Below, piece by piece: positions 32,165 to 42,706 of a DNA stretch of 64,000 nt. Each line of letters opens with the position of its first letter. The first letter of the stretch is position 1. The stretch is from positions 3,302,511 through 3,366,510 of the forward strand of contig OY811974.1 of the NCBI GenBank assembly GCA_963681505.1, given 5' to 3'. This DNA is from Eunapius fragilis (Eukaryota > Porifera > Demospongiae > Spongillida > Spongillidae). A program made the position numbers and the translations under genes. The notes under the pieces were generated by a model. It was given only the letters and a program-made list of their open reading frames with translations. It made no database searches and was not told the origin of the DNA.

Positions 32165-32690
32165 AGATTTTGTTGATGGGACTGGGTACGGACATTAAAG
32201 ACGAGTATTTTTGTTCTCTTTGTTACAGTGCTACCGCCGTGCTGAACTGGAAAAAAAACGGGCATATGAACAACCGGCAGTGGCGGATCCAGGCATATTT
32301 TAGGCTCATTAAAACCGGGCAATTACGGGCACGGGCCCATAATTGCCCGATTTTAATGAACCTAAAATATGTTGGATCCGCCACTGCAACGCATTCGGGA
32401 AATTGAGTTTGGTTCCTTTTCGCCATTAGTTTCTCAACCACAGGCGGATTGGGATCTACTGCTACAGTAGTTTTCAAGAGACTTGCTTCATTGATCGCGG
32501 ATAAGCAGGAACAACCGTACAGTAAAACACTATTCTGGCTTCGCTGCAAAGTGAGCTTCTCCCTACTTAGGTCAGCTATCATGTGCCTCCGTGGTTCGCG
32601 CTCTTCTTACCACAGGCCACAACAACTCTTCGACACATCAATTGACCTTGCAATTTCAGACAGCAAGGTCAATCTCTCGGCTGTGTAAAA
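32165..32690 (+). pseudogene. Retroelement ORF C-terminal fragment, interrupted by a MITE
   Basis: On the left side the frame reads A-E-L-E-K-K-R-A-Y-E-Q. On the right, after the MITE, it continues R-I-R-E-I-E-F-G-S-F-S-P-L-V, then (after a frame change) F-K-R-L-A-S-L-I-A-D-K and L-R-C-K-V-S-F-S-L-L-R-S-A-I-M-C-L-R-G. I recognise this block as the end of repetitive ORFs common in marine invertebrate genomes, but I cannot assign its superfamily. Confidence 0.55.
32281..32386. mobile_element. 106-bp palindromic hAT MITE
   Basis: CAGTGGCGGATCCAGGCATA at the left is repeated inverted, ending GGATCCGCCACTG at 32386, and the arms meet near GGGCACGGGCCC. CAAC flanks both sides. It shares its ends with the hAT MITE at 4264 and the hAT element ending at 10058. 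Confidence 0.87.
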
Positions 32691-32777
32691 CCCTTTCAAC
32701 TTGATACTTAATTAATTTTATTTTATTATTCATTTATTGTTTTCTTTTTAAAATTATATAATGTATCAGTATCCAAT

Positions 32778-33894
32778 TTGACATGGCAGCAGGCTCAGCT
32801 CAGTTTAAGCCATGGTGGTTTGGGACTCCGCTCTGTTTCTCACCACTCTTCGGCTGCCTACATTGCCTCTCTTTGTTCTTCTGGTTTTGCTAATAGGGAT
32901 CACAAACACCTTGCTCACGCGGTTGATAGTTTCAACAGTATTGTTTCCCCGTCTGAGATAGTTACTGTGGCATCCATATTGGCATCACCCATGCAGCAGA
33001 GAGCACTATCCGAGAAGATAGAGGACCATCAATTTTCAAAACTTTATGAAGCATCAACATCTGCAGACAAGGCAAGTCTTTTATCCACGTCAGCCCCACA
33101 TGCTTCATCTTGGCTGTTAGTCACTCCGGCTACCGGACTGGATCTCCATCTTGACTCCAATTAGCTACAGACAGCTGTGAAAAGGTGGTTAGAGGTGGAC
33201 ACTGCAAGAGAAACCTCCTGCTCTTTATGTACAGATACAGCACTTGACCGGCTGGGCAATCATGCCGCCACTTGCAAGCGAGGGGGGGATGTGGTATCTT
33301 GTCACAATCTCCTCAGAGATCTCGTGCTGGAATTCTGTCGTCGTGCCCACCAGGTAGCGAGGGTTGAAAAAGGCAGTGGTCTTACACCTGATCACAGCCG
33401 TACTCGACCAGCTGACATACTTGCTTTGGATTGGGACAGAGGAAGGCATGCAGCCTTTGATGTGACCATAACATCCTCATTATCTGTCTCCATTCTCCCT
33501 GAGGCAAGCATGTCAGTGGGGGCAGCAGCACTTGAGGCAGAGGTGCGAAAGCACAGAGCCAATGACCCCAAGTGCTCTGAGCTGGGATGGGTTTGTATCC
33601 CACTTGCTGTAGAGACATACGGCAACTGGGGCAAAGAAGCTCAAGCCACCTTCTCCATCCCGCATCGCCACCACCTCTTCCTGCCACAAGAGCCAAGTCT
33701 TGGGTGAAATGTATGGCAGGCTAAACTTCACCCTTGTCTGAGCCATCTCAAGGGCCATCCTGGGTAGATGCCTACCGATCAAAGACAATATAGAATTATT
33801 AAGTGTATTAAGTTGTATTGTACTTTTTCTGTTTGTAATGTATCATTTTAAAAAATCATATAATGCTTGCTACTGAAAAAAAAAAAAAAAAAAA
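32778..33894 (+). pseudogene. 3' end of a non-LTR retrotransposon with zinc finger and restriction-like endonuclease
   Basis: One frame runs from about 32778 to 33707 with a single TAG at 33162-33164. Motifs: H-G-G-L-G-L-R-S at the start; a C-x2-C ... H-x4-C finger (C-S-L-C ... H-A-A-T-C) near 33216-33276; then R-P-A-D-I-L-A-L-D and A-A-F-D-V-T-I-T, the D...D-x-T core resembling R2-type restriction-like endonucleases; then G-N-W-G-K-E-A. A frameshift at about 33690 moves the terminal G-R-L-N-F-T-L-V block out of frame. A 19-A run at 33876-33894 is the retrotransposition tail. The reverse transcriptase part is missing, so this is a 5'-truncated dead copy. Confidence 0.7.
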
Positions 33895-34590
33895 CAAGGT
33901 ATTTTGTTCTCTAAATGCGCACAGCCTTATGACACAGAAACAACGTAGAACTGTTCTCCTTTTTGATATCGGTCGATTGTCACTAAAAGCAAGTGACCCA
34001 AATCTCTAATTTCCTGCTTGATCTTTAATGACATCATCGTACTGCATCATATTATAATCGGAACTACAGTCGTATAGGTTCCGATTAAGCTGGGACATTC
34101 ATTGAGAAATATGGGAAGAAAGGAGGGGTTGCTTTGCTTACTTATATGCGTGGTGCTGTGTTGGAACTGCACTGTTCAGAAGTTGCTATAAAAGTTACTC
34201 GTTATTAATCTTTAATCTATTCCATCCTTAATTTAGGATGGAAATCCTGAACTAAGGATGACTTTACGCCGCTCGTATCACTTCAATTCACATCATATAG
34301 GATATTTTGGGGTATATAGGCTTTCATCTAAACAGCGCAAGCGCATTAAATCCATTGATGTCAAGCCAATGAACACGTCTCGCTACGAACGATTTAGTAT
34401 AGCTTTGGAATTAATAAGAGACCGAAGCCTGTAACTTTGTTGATCATGATATCCTAATTAAGATTCATGATTGCGGGAAAAACTGGAGCTTGTATAGCCG
34501 CCCCCCCCCCCCCCCCCGCCCCCAGTCTACGCCCTTCCAATATTGCAAGGTCCCCACGTGACGACCATTTAATTCAGAGCAATATGAAGA
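33895..34590. other. Intergenic with dispersed repeat and poly-C tract
   Basis: 33898-33970 (TTTTGTTCTCTAAATGCGCA ... TTATGACACAGAA) recurs at about 53036-53095 and, inverted, at about 44085-44215. C17 tract at 34501-34517. CATCCTTAATTTAGGATG at 34225 is a short palindrome. No gene seen. Confidence 0.55.
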
Positions 34591-34830
34591 ATGTGTACAA
34601 ACAGCGATGAATCCTTTGCTGGACTACTAGTCTACTACTTCAGACCTGCTGCCAAAGTGTACCACGAATGTGGGTCCTGTCTGTTGTGGATCGAAAACCC
34701 GTATTCAGGAAATCAGGCTCACGACCACCCAGAGGCACACCAGCTATCAAATGACACGTTTGTCGACTCTAAGCGATGGAATTATTATAAAAAAGGTGTG
34801 TGGTTTTTCGGTGCGATGTCGCAGGAATAG
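34591..34830 (+). CDS. Hypothetical 79-residue ORF, possible FLYWCH-like zinc-finger remnant
   Basis: Reads Y-Y-F-R-P-A-A-K-V-Y-H-E-C-G-S-C-L-L-W then A-H-D-H-P-E. The aromatic stretch, Cys pair and H-x-H spacing are vaguely like the FLYWCH fingers of MULE transposases, but key positions are unclear. It may be non-coding. Confidence 0.2.
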   Translation: MCTNSDESFAGLLVYYFRPAAKVYHECGSCLLWIENPYSGNQAHDHPEAHQLSNDTFVDSKRWNYYKKGVWFFGAMSQE

Positions 34831-35126
34831 AAAATTTTACGTATCTATACGTCGCTGTATCTGTTCACAATACGTGCAATATCACAGCAGGATACAGCAC
34901 CCCAGCGCATCGCGGCGTCTTGCGTCAATTTGCATGCAGGCTTTAAAGTGTTAAAAAACGGAACTGACTACAAATGTATGCGATATGGAAAGTCCATTTT
35001 TTAGGCACACTGAAAAAAAAGGGACGAAAGCGCGTCTTATTTACGTACGTTTGTATAAATGTTCTAATGAATACATACAGAGTACAGAGTCATGACATCC
35101 ATGATCAAACTGTACTAGTCATAGCA

Positions 35127-38100
35127 CTAAACACGACGAATGATTCTCACTGCACCAGTCTGCTTATTTATCTGCTGCCCTTGGGCAAAACAAAGGTCAT
35201 AGATTTCTGGTCGACCTGGAAATTGTAATGAAATTTTAGACGGTCCACGTTGTGTAGTATAATCTCTAAATGCTGCTTCAATTTTTCCTTGTGTAAGTAG
35301 GTCATAAGGGATCCAGGCTATGCCATCGTTGTATTGCCAGGTAGATCCCTTAAACAATTGAACATTTACTTCTTGACGTGAGATTTTTCGAATGTATTTA
35401 GATTTCATATTCATCTGTTCCATTTTTGGAAAATTAATAACATATACTTGAGGTAAGTCATCTACAAATCGAATTATTGGTGGTGTTACATATTCTGGTG
35501 AGCTAATGTCACCCTGAAATATACTGAAAGCCTCTTCGATCAGGACATTTATTGTATCTGTATATGCTTGAAAGCCACCTTCATCAGTCTGCCAGTGCCA
35601 ACGATATGGTGATATCCAGTTGTTGCTAATCTTCAATTGCTGATCATTAACTGGATGTTCGATATCATCCACTTCTGGTGGATCATCTGAGCCAAATAAA
35701 TGAAGCGGCAACTTCTGAGGTGGATAATTGGTAGTAAATGTCACTGGACAGAGCGCTGTGCCATATGTTACCACAAGAACTGGCAAACAGAAAGACATCT
35801 TCCAATCTGTAGGATTATTGACAACATAACAGAAATTGCCATGTTTTGTTGTATGTGGTCCTTGAACAAGTTGCGCAACAATCATTCGTGATGTTCCGTT
35901 TGCATAGCCATGTGAAACTTCAGCTGTTTGGCCAAAATATTCACCTGTTCCATAAGCCTGACCACTTCGACGAGTAGGGTCAAACCCATTGTGGCAAATC
36001 GATTGTATAGCTGCTTCAGAAGATGTGCCATGCCAAGCAAACAAAGTAGAAGGAAGAGCCAGTCCCCCAACAGTCAACATAGCATTGCAGTATTTAATCA
36101 TAGCAGGACACCCTAATTTGATCCCTGGATTTTCATCAATCCTTTGCGGATCTCCAAGTTTGTAGCTCCAATTTGAGTTAACAAATGACTTGGCACTGCT
36201 GAAAAGTGATTCAAAACATAATCCACGTCTTTCAAGTTTGGCAGCATATTTAAAATCAGCACAGTTTTTCCCAATATGCAGATGATTATCAACTGTCTCA
36301 CACATGACACAAACAAAAGACTGACAACTTCTGCACTGTCCATAGTCCATGCTACGTGAAAGCAGAGCAGAACAATTTTTTTGTGGACAAAAGGTAAGGC
36401 AATGTTTGGGCTTAGTTTTAAGAAATTCTTTAGCACTGGTGATACAAGCCTCGTCAAATACACGACTGTCTCGTATATCTCTAATTGAAATCAATTCTGA
36501 ACAAATAGGACAACATATTCCATGTGGAGTTGGTTTCTTAATATATTCTTCACATAGTATTGTTCTGCATTTTCTACAGCAAGGATGCCCACAAATAGAT
36601 AATTGCATGCCCTCATATACTTTACACTTCACACAAGACTGATCCAATATTTTTCTTTCAGCTCCACACAACTCAGTAACAATCTTCTGAATGGCCTCTC
36701 TACAGGACATCAACATATTTCCACGTTGACTTTCATGAATATCTGGGTTAACTAGAATTTCAATACTATCTAAATGTTTCACAAAAACCAACTTGGCACC
36801 TGTAATATCCTTTTGCAAAGCCTGAAGACGTTTGCTGCCAGCACTAGGTATTTGAAAAATGGAGGCAGTAATTGGATCATAACGTACACAGTCATATCGC
36901 CCTTCAAATGCATTACAGTGTTCAGAAATAGTGCTCATAAATTGTCCCTGTTTACTCTGGGGACCATATATGGTCAGGCCAAAAACTCCACCGACTTCAG
37001 ATGTATGAGGTTCCACAAACACACCACACTTGGATGCATCTTGCAAAAGACGCTTACTTGAATACAATTCAGTAATGAACAACTGTGAAGGAATGAACGA
37101 AATTATGATATCATTATAATCTGCTAAACATGGCTAATAGATTTTGAATTTATTGGACTGGACTTACACATGTATTTAGCGGACTGAGATAATTTTATTC
37201 CATAGAGACAAAATGTATTATGTAAAACCATTAATACACTAAACTTGCCCTGGTATGGGCAAACCCAAGAGCACTGCTGTCCCATTGAATGTCTTTCAAG
37301 ACACCTGCTACCTATTTGTGTTGTGCTAGGTGCTAAAATAATAATGTGCACATTTATGTAAAATCATAGTTCTCATGTAATTAGGATGCTTGCCATTTTA
37401 GTTATACTATAAATTTACAGAAAGTGTACCCCTAAAAAATTAGCAATAAGAAATGGACCCTTCAATGAATCTAAAAATAAAAGTCCAGAACGGGAAGAAA
37501 AATTGTTATGTAAACAGAGCTGACAAAAGAAAAATTTCTACTGAAGTTGTGTTTCATGATGCAACTGCTTTAACATGAGTACTGTCCACAAGTCATGTGT
37601 CACAGCAACAAACAAATGCTAGTACCTCAGGCAAACTAGTTAAAATAAGGTGCAGTTCAGTTTTAATATGGGTATTTACTTCTTATCTCATTGCAATGCA
37701 AAGTTCAAACACAGGTACAGCATTCAATTCTAATAAATTTGCCAGAGTTCAAGGCTCAAGAGCTAAACATGAAAAGTGAGTATTTCTATTAACCTGGATT
37801 AAAATAACCTTCACAAAGTAACTTTACATGTCATCTTATCATGACAACATGGCAAGAAATCACTATTCATTGAAATGTACTACAGTAATAGTTATTACCC
37901 TAACAATACTTAGAATGATGCAGATCATCATCACTAACGCTGCCTTTTAGCTTTATGACCATAATGATATCTACTTTAGATATATCATAGTTTAACACTC
38001 AGTTCCCATACAATAACATGGGGGAAGAGGGGTGTGTCCATACCTGCTGTTTTCTCTCTCCAAGGTGTATCTTTAGAGGGCATACATATGCTTGAAGTGC

Positions 38101-41100
38101 TTGTGCACATAGACCAACTTGTTGAGGAGATGATCCTGTAAATCTGATGGCATTGTTCGCTTTTTGTATTTTGAACTTCACGGAATACTTTTCAGCCACT
38201 GAATGTGCAAGAGACGGAATATCATACAGCTCAGGATGACTTATATATACCACCGCCTCTGCATAGAGTTTACTATCTGGCCATCTATTGTGATTGTTAA
38301 TTACAAATTGTTCAGCATCTTCAGTTTTAGCAAATACAAGGCTAATAATACAAGCTGACTGCACTATTGTAGTATCAAGTGAAACTTGAATTAACTTTTG
38401 GTACCCTTTCTTTGTTGTAATCTGTTTTTGAAACCGTGCATTTCCAAGCAAGCTTTGCTTCAGGATCAATTCAGCCCTCAAATAAGCAGCCTTAGAAAGG
38501 GCATTTGGTAAGGTCATAAAAGCTTGATCATGAACAACATTAATTTCAGGATTTGTTAGTTCAATATCTAATGTATTATATAACTGCTCTGATATATTCA
38601 TTCTTGTAATGTCATCAAGGGGTATATTGCGCAGTCGAAGTGAAAATGTTTGTGGCTGAACAGTTGTAACGTGCACAGAATTTGGCAATAACTGGTCAAG
38701 TTGACTGCGTAGCATACTCTCATCCATTTTTACAGAAAGGAGCAATTTCTGACCCTGCTCTTTGTTAGCAGTAGATGATCTTTGTATCGCTGATCCTTGT
38801 TCTAGATTTATGTTAGAGGCTTTCTCAGCTGCTATCTCATCACGAAAAACAGCAATTGCAAAGGCTTCTTTATGTTTAGTGCCCTTATATTGTGATGGGT
38901 AGTAGTGGTACCATTTTATTGTCTGATCAGATAGTTTTGTTTTTTCAAGTATCCAAGTTTTAAATTCATCACTGGATTTTACAGGTGGATTAACATATTT
39001 CACTCGAAGAGCTAATCCGATTTGTTCCAGAGCATGGATACGTAGCCCTCCAATGATTGTAGCATAAGCAGATCCTTCACCAATCAATACAACTTGTTCA
39101 TACTCTCGCTCTTCTTTCAATTTCTTATCAATGATTTCTGACACACAACATTTGACATGTGTACCAATTTCTTTTGGAGCAGATACACACACAGCATTTT
39201 TATCCGAATCATAATAACAAGAGATAAAAATTTCCAATCCATTACATGCTTCATTAATAGGAATTACTGTTAGCTGCTTTTGAAGATGTGTCAAAAACCT
39301 TTTGTTCAAATTATCATGAGAGTAGCAGACCAACATCTGTAGGCAACGCTTTGAAACTTGTTCTAACTGAGATTGTGTTAACCATGACTCTTTAATGGGG
39401 TGGGCATGATCTGCAATTGTCAAACCATTAGGGATTTGAGTAACTAACATTGAAATAAAAAATGGAGGGGCTCCTTTTTTACCCCTAGCAATAGCCAAAG
39501 CAGTGGAGTTGGAAAGGTGAGCCTTCATGACACTTGACACCACATAAGCTCCGGCTTTAGGATTATGTTGCAAAATCATTTGACATAGCTGATCTTCAAA
39601 ACCTTCAAGCAGACAGCGGCCTATTACTTCCATATTATCAGTGTCAATATCTCGGGATAATACCTTTGTATGGGCTCCCTGCAATTTTTTAATTTTATTT
39701 CTCTCTAGAATTGTCATTACTGATGTAACATTTTTTAGGACAATTTCCATTATTTTATTGTTAAGTCCTTGTTCATTTGAATGGCATATGCGACAAGATC
39801 GACATCCACTGTTTCGTTTGAACAAACATACAGGTATTTTTTGGGTACAAGTATTGCAAGTCATGGTCACTGGATCCACACTTCCTGCTGTAAACCAACT
39901 ATGATAAATGGACTGGAGGTACAGCAAATCACTTTCAATCTTTGCACTTTCATCAGCCATACGTTTCTTGACTTCGTTACGACCAGTCTTTCCACCTCCC
40001 ATAAAAAATATTGATCCAGGTGCACTCAAAATAGCAGCAATATTTGAAGCCAATTCTCCTTTTCCATACTGCTCATGGGCTGATACAACAAAATGACTTA
40101 ATCGCGGATCGAATGGCAATTCACTAAAAACACTTCCTCTCGGAGTAATTTTGTACATTGTGTCCAGGCAATTAAATTTATGCAATGTCTGTGAAGAGGA
40201 ATCAATTAAAACAGCTTCTGGTGCATCAATGAAAGGAAATGTCCTCGGGTCATAGCCAATCTTGCTGATTTGCAATACCACAAGGTCTAGGGATGAACGA
40301 AGTATTTCTGGTGTAATGTGCTGTCTTGTAAGACGTTCATATTTGTACAAGCGAATGCAGTGACCAGCTGCTGTTCTACCAGCACGACCTTTTCGCTGTT
40401 CAGCACTGGACTTGGAGATGTGCACAAGTTCTAAAACTGTCATGCGACGCTTAGGATCATATCGTGCTTCTTTTGCTAACCCTGTGTCAATAACAAGGCG
40501 AACATTGGGAACAGTCAAAGATGTTTCTGCAATATTTGTACAAAATACAACCATGCGCAATGTTCCATTAGAATCATCGAAGTTCAGAATTCTGCTTTGC
40601 TCTTCAGGTGGTAGACTGCCATATAAAGGCAAGCCAATCCATTGAGGATTAGCTTCCTTTGTAAATTGACGCAAGGCACTGTCAACTTCATTACTGCCAG
40701 GCAAAAACACCAGGCAGTGCCCTTCTTGATGCATTTCTAAGGTTTTTATTACTTTTGAAATGAGGTAGCCACTTTTTAGTAGGTCGTCATCTTCGTCATC
40801 TATGTCATTAGCATACTCAACGTCTACAGGAAAGGTACGGCCCGGAACCTTTAATGGCTGGCAACAACTGCCCCCTCCAAAGAAGAATTCAATAAAAGGC
40901 TTGGGGTCAATTGTAGCTGATGCTATAACAACATAAAAATCATCTGGGCGTTTTTTTCGCACAAGCTTTGCAATTCCAAGAACCATATCAGTATTCAAAC
41001 TTCGTTCATGAGCTTCATCTATAATCAAAACAGAAATATGTTTCAGGTGTACATCATTTTGTGCTATGCGAACAAGAGATGAATCTGTCATTAACATAAT

Positions 41101-42303
41101 TCGTTGCCCTTGTACAGAATTTCCCCCAACAGTATAACCAATACTTTTTCCGGCTGCAGTACCATCAAATTCATATGCCATTCTTTGTGCAATAGAAATA
41201 GCAGCAACTGCTCTGGGCTGTGTACAAACAGTAAGACCACTAAATGCTTCAGCGCAATACTGGGGAAGTTGTGTAGTTTTTCCTGATCCAGTTTCTGCTG
41301 TTACAACAACTACTTTTTCCCTCTTAAGTTGATCAATGAACTCCACTTGGCTGTTCAAAATGGGCAAAGCAGCCTTAATTCGTTCCTGTTGTCTCATTTG
41401 AACAGATTTTAAATAATTTGATTCTTGAGATGTGGCAGCTGAAGGGTCCCAATTTTGAGGATGAAGTAATATGCAGTCAGTATTTGGACAGTTGATCTTT
41501 TGTGGACATATTTTTGGTCGCGTAAGTGGATGGGTGAGACAACACATTATATCAAAACAGATTTCACCTAAATGGCAAACTTTGTGACCTGGTGGGTGGC
41601 GTCTTTGGCAATCTATCTTATAACACATGCTTTTAAACTGACATATTATGTCTCCACGAGACGGGGGGTGGTTTAAAGTGCATTCAAAATTTTCGCAGTC
41701 TTTTCCTTCACTGCATATTTGTCTTTTAGAACTGTGAAGATAAGGACAGTTGATATTATAGCATGATTCAGCATACCAGCAAAATTTGTTTGGATGTAAT
41801 GATGGACAGTCTTCAACAGTATCATCAGCTGAATGGTACTCTGATTCTGATCCACTCTCATCTGTACCATATGATTCTAAAGACAATTTCTTTCCATCAG
41901 GGTGCACAAAGGAACAACCCTGGCGTGTGCATTCACTTCCAAATTTGCAAATATCAGATGCAGTTGATTCTTTTCTATCAGGGTGCACTAATGAACAGTC
42001 TGAGCGTGTGCAACGTATACCAAACTTGCAAACAGATGTGTTCATTGACTTTTTTCCATCTGGATGCAAAAATGAACAATCTAATCGTGTGCAATTTGTA
42101 CCAAATTTGCAAATAGAAGCTGTGGTCGTTGCAGTTTTTCCATCTGGGTGTAGATATGAACACTCAGAGCGTTTGCAACTAGTTCCGAATTTGCATAAAA
42201 TAGAAGACGTTATTGATCTTTTCCCATCAGGATGAATAAACGAACAGCCTGTGCGTGTGCAGTTTGTTCCAAACTTACAAATGGGTTTCCTTTTCTCTTC
42301 CAT
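35127..42303 (-). CDS. CCCH-finger DEAH-box helicase / RBR-like / PARP-like / WWE protein (2 exons)
   Basis: Exon 1 42303-38044 and exon 2 37082-35127 join in phase 0 (CAG/GTATGG ... CTTCACAG/TTG), giving about 2071 residues; an in-frame stop lies just upstream of the ATG. Residues 8-285: ten C-x5-C-x4-C-x3-H fingers (e.g. C-K-F-G-T-N-C). About 310-1000: DEAH helicase with E-T-G-S-G-K-T-T (338), D-E-A-H (430), S-A-T-I, Q-R-K-G-R-A-G-R (639) and the HA2 region. About 1570-1700: RING1-like C-V-K-C ... C-G-H-P-C-C followed by an IBR-like Cys/His cluster. About 1770: PARP-like F-A-W-H-G-T and G-T-G-E-Y-F-G, keeping His and Tyr; a third-position Glu is not apparent, so mono-ADP-ribosylation or no activity is likely. 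About 1916 and 2002: two WWE-like segments (W-H-W-Q-T-D, T-W-Q-Y-N-D). Helicase-RBR fusion is known from plant DEAH11/12; finger+WWE+PARP recalls ZAP/PARP12. An RNA-surveillance or antiviral role is inference. Confidence 0.87.
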
Positions 42304-42490
42304 GAGGTTAATCTAAGCCTTGGTAACCTATTATGGTAAAAAGGCATAATTTGAATAGCCAATGAGACATTCAACTTACAATACAATATTATCTTTAATA
42401 TACATTAAACATTCACTTCGTGAAGTTTGTGGTAGAGGTGTAAAACAAGATGATTGAAAACAAAATTAAGAAACTAACTACTTTAGCATC

Positions 42491-42706
42491 CTATACATCT
42501 GGACTTTTACAATTTCCTTGCAATTTGTAGCTCCCAACATTCTGGATGAGATTCGTACCATGTTTGTTCATAACCTTCCAAGGCTGGCGTTTACAACAGT
42601 TGGTCGATGTAACATCAGGAACAGAATAACGGTACTTTGTACTGTAAGGCTGAAAAGTTGGATTCCTTCTGTGTTCTTTTAATTTTGCAACATTTTGGCT
42701 GAACAA
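42491..42706 (-). CDS. Hypothetical 71-residue ORF upstream of the helicase gene
   Basis: Reads M-F-S-Q-N-V-A-K-L-K-E-H-R-R-N-P-T-F, then Q-P-Y-S-T-K-Y-R-Y-S-V-P-D and C-C-K-R-Q-P-W. The composition is protein-like, but I recognise no family. It lies 190 bp upstream of, and on the same strand as, the helicase start, and no splice joining them is evident. Confidence 0.3.
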   Translation of the reverse strand: MFSQNVAKLKEHRRNPTFQPYSTKYRYSVPDVTSTNCCKRQPWKVMNKHGTNLIQNVGSYKLQGNCKSPDV

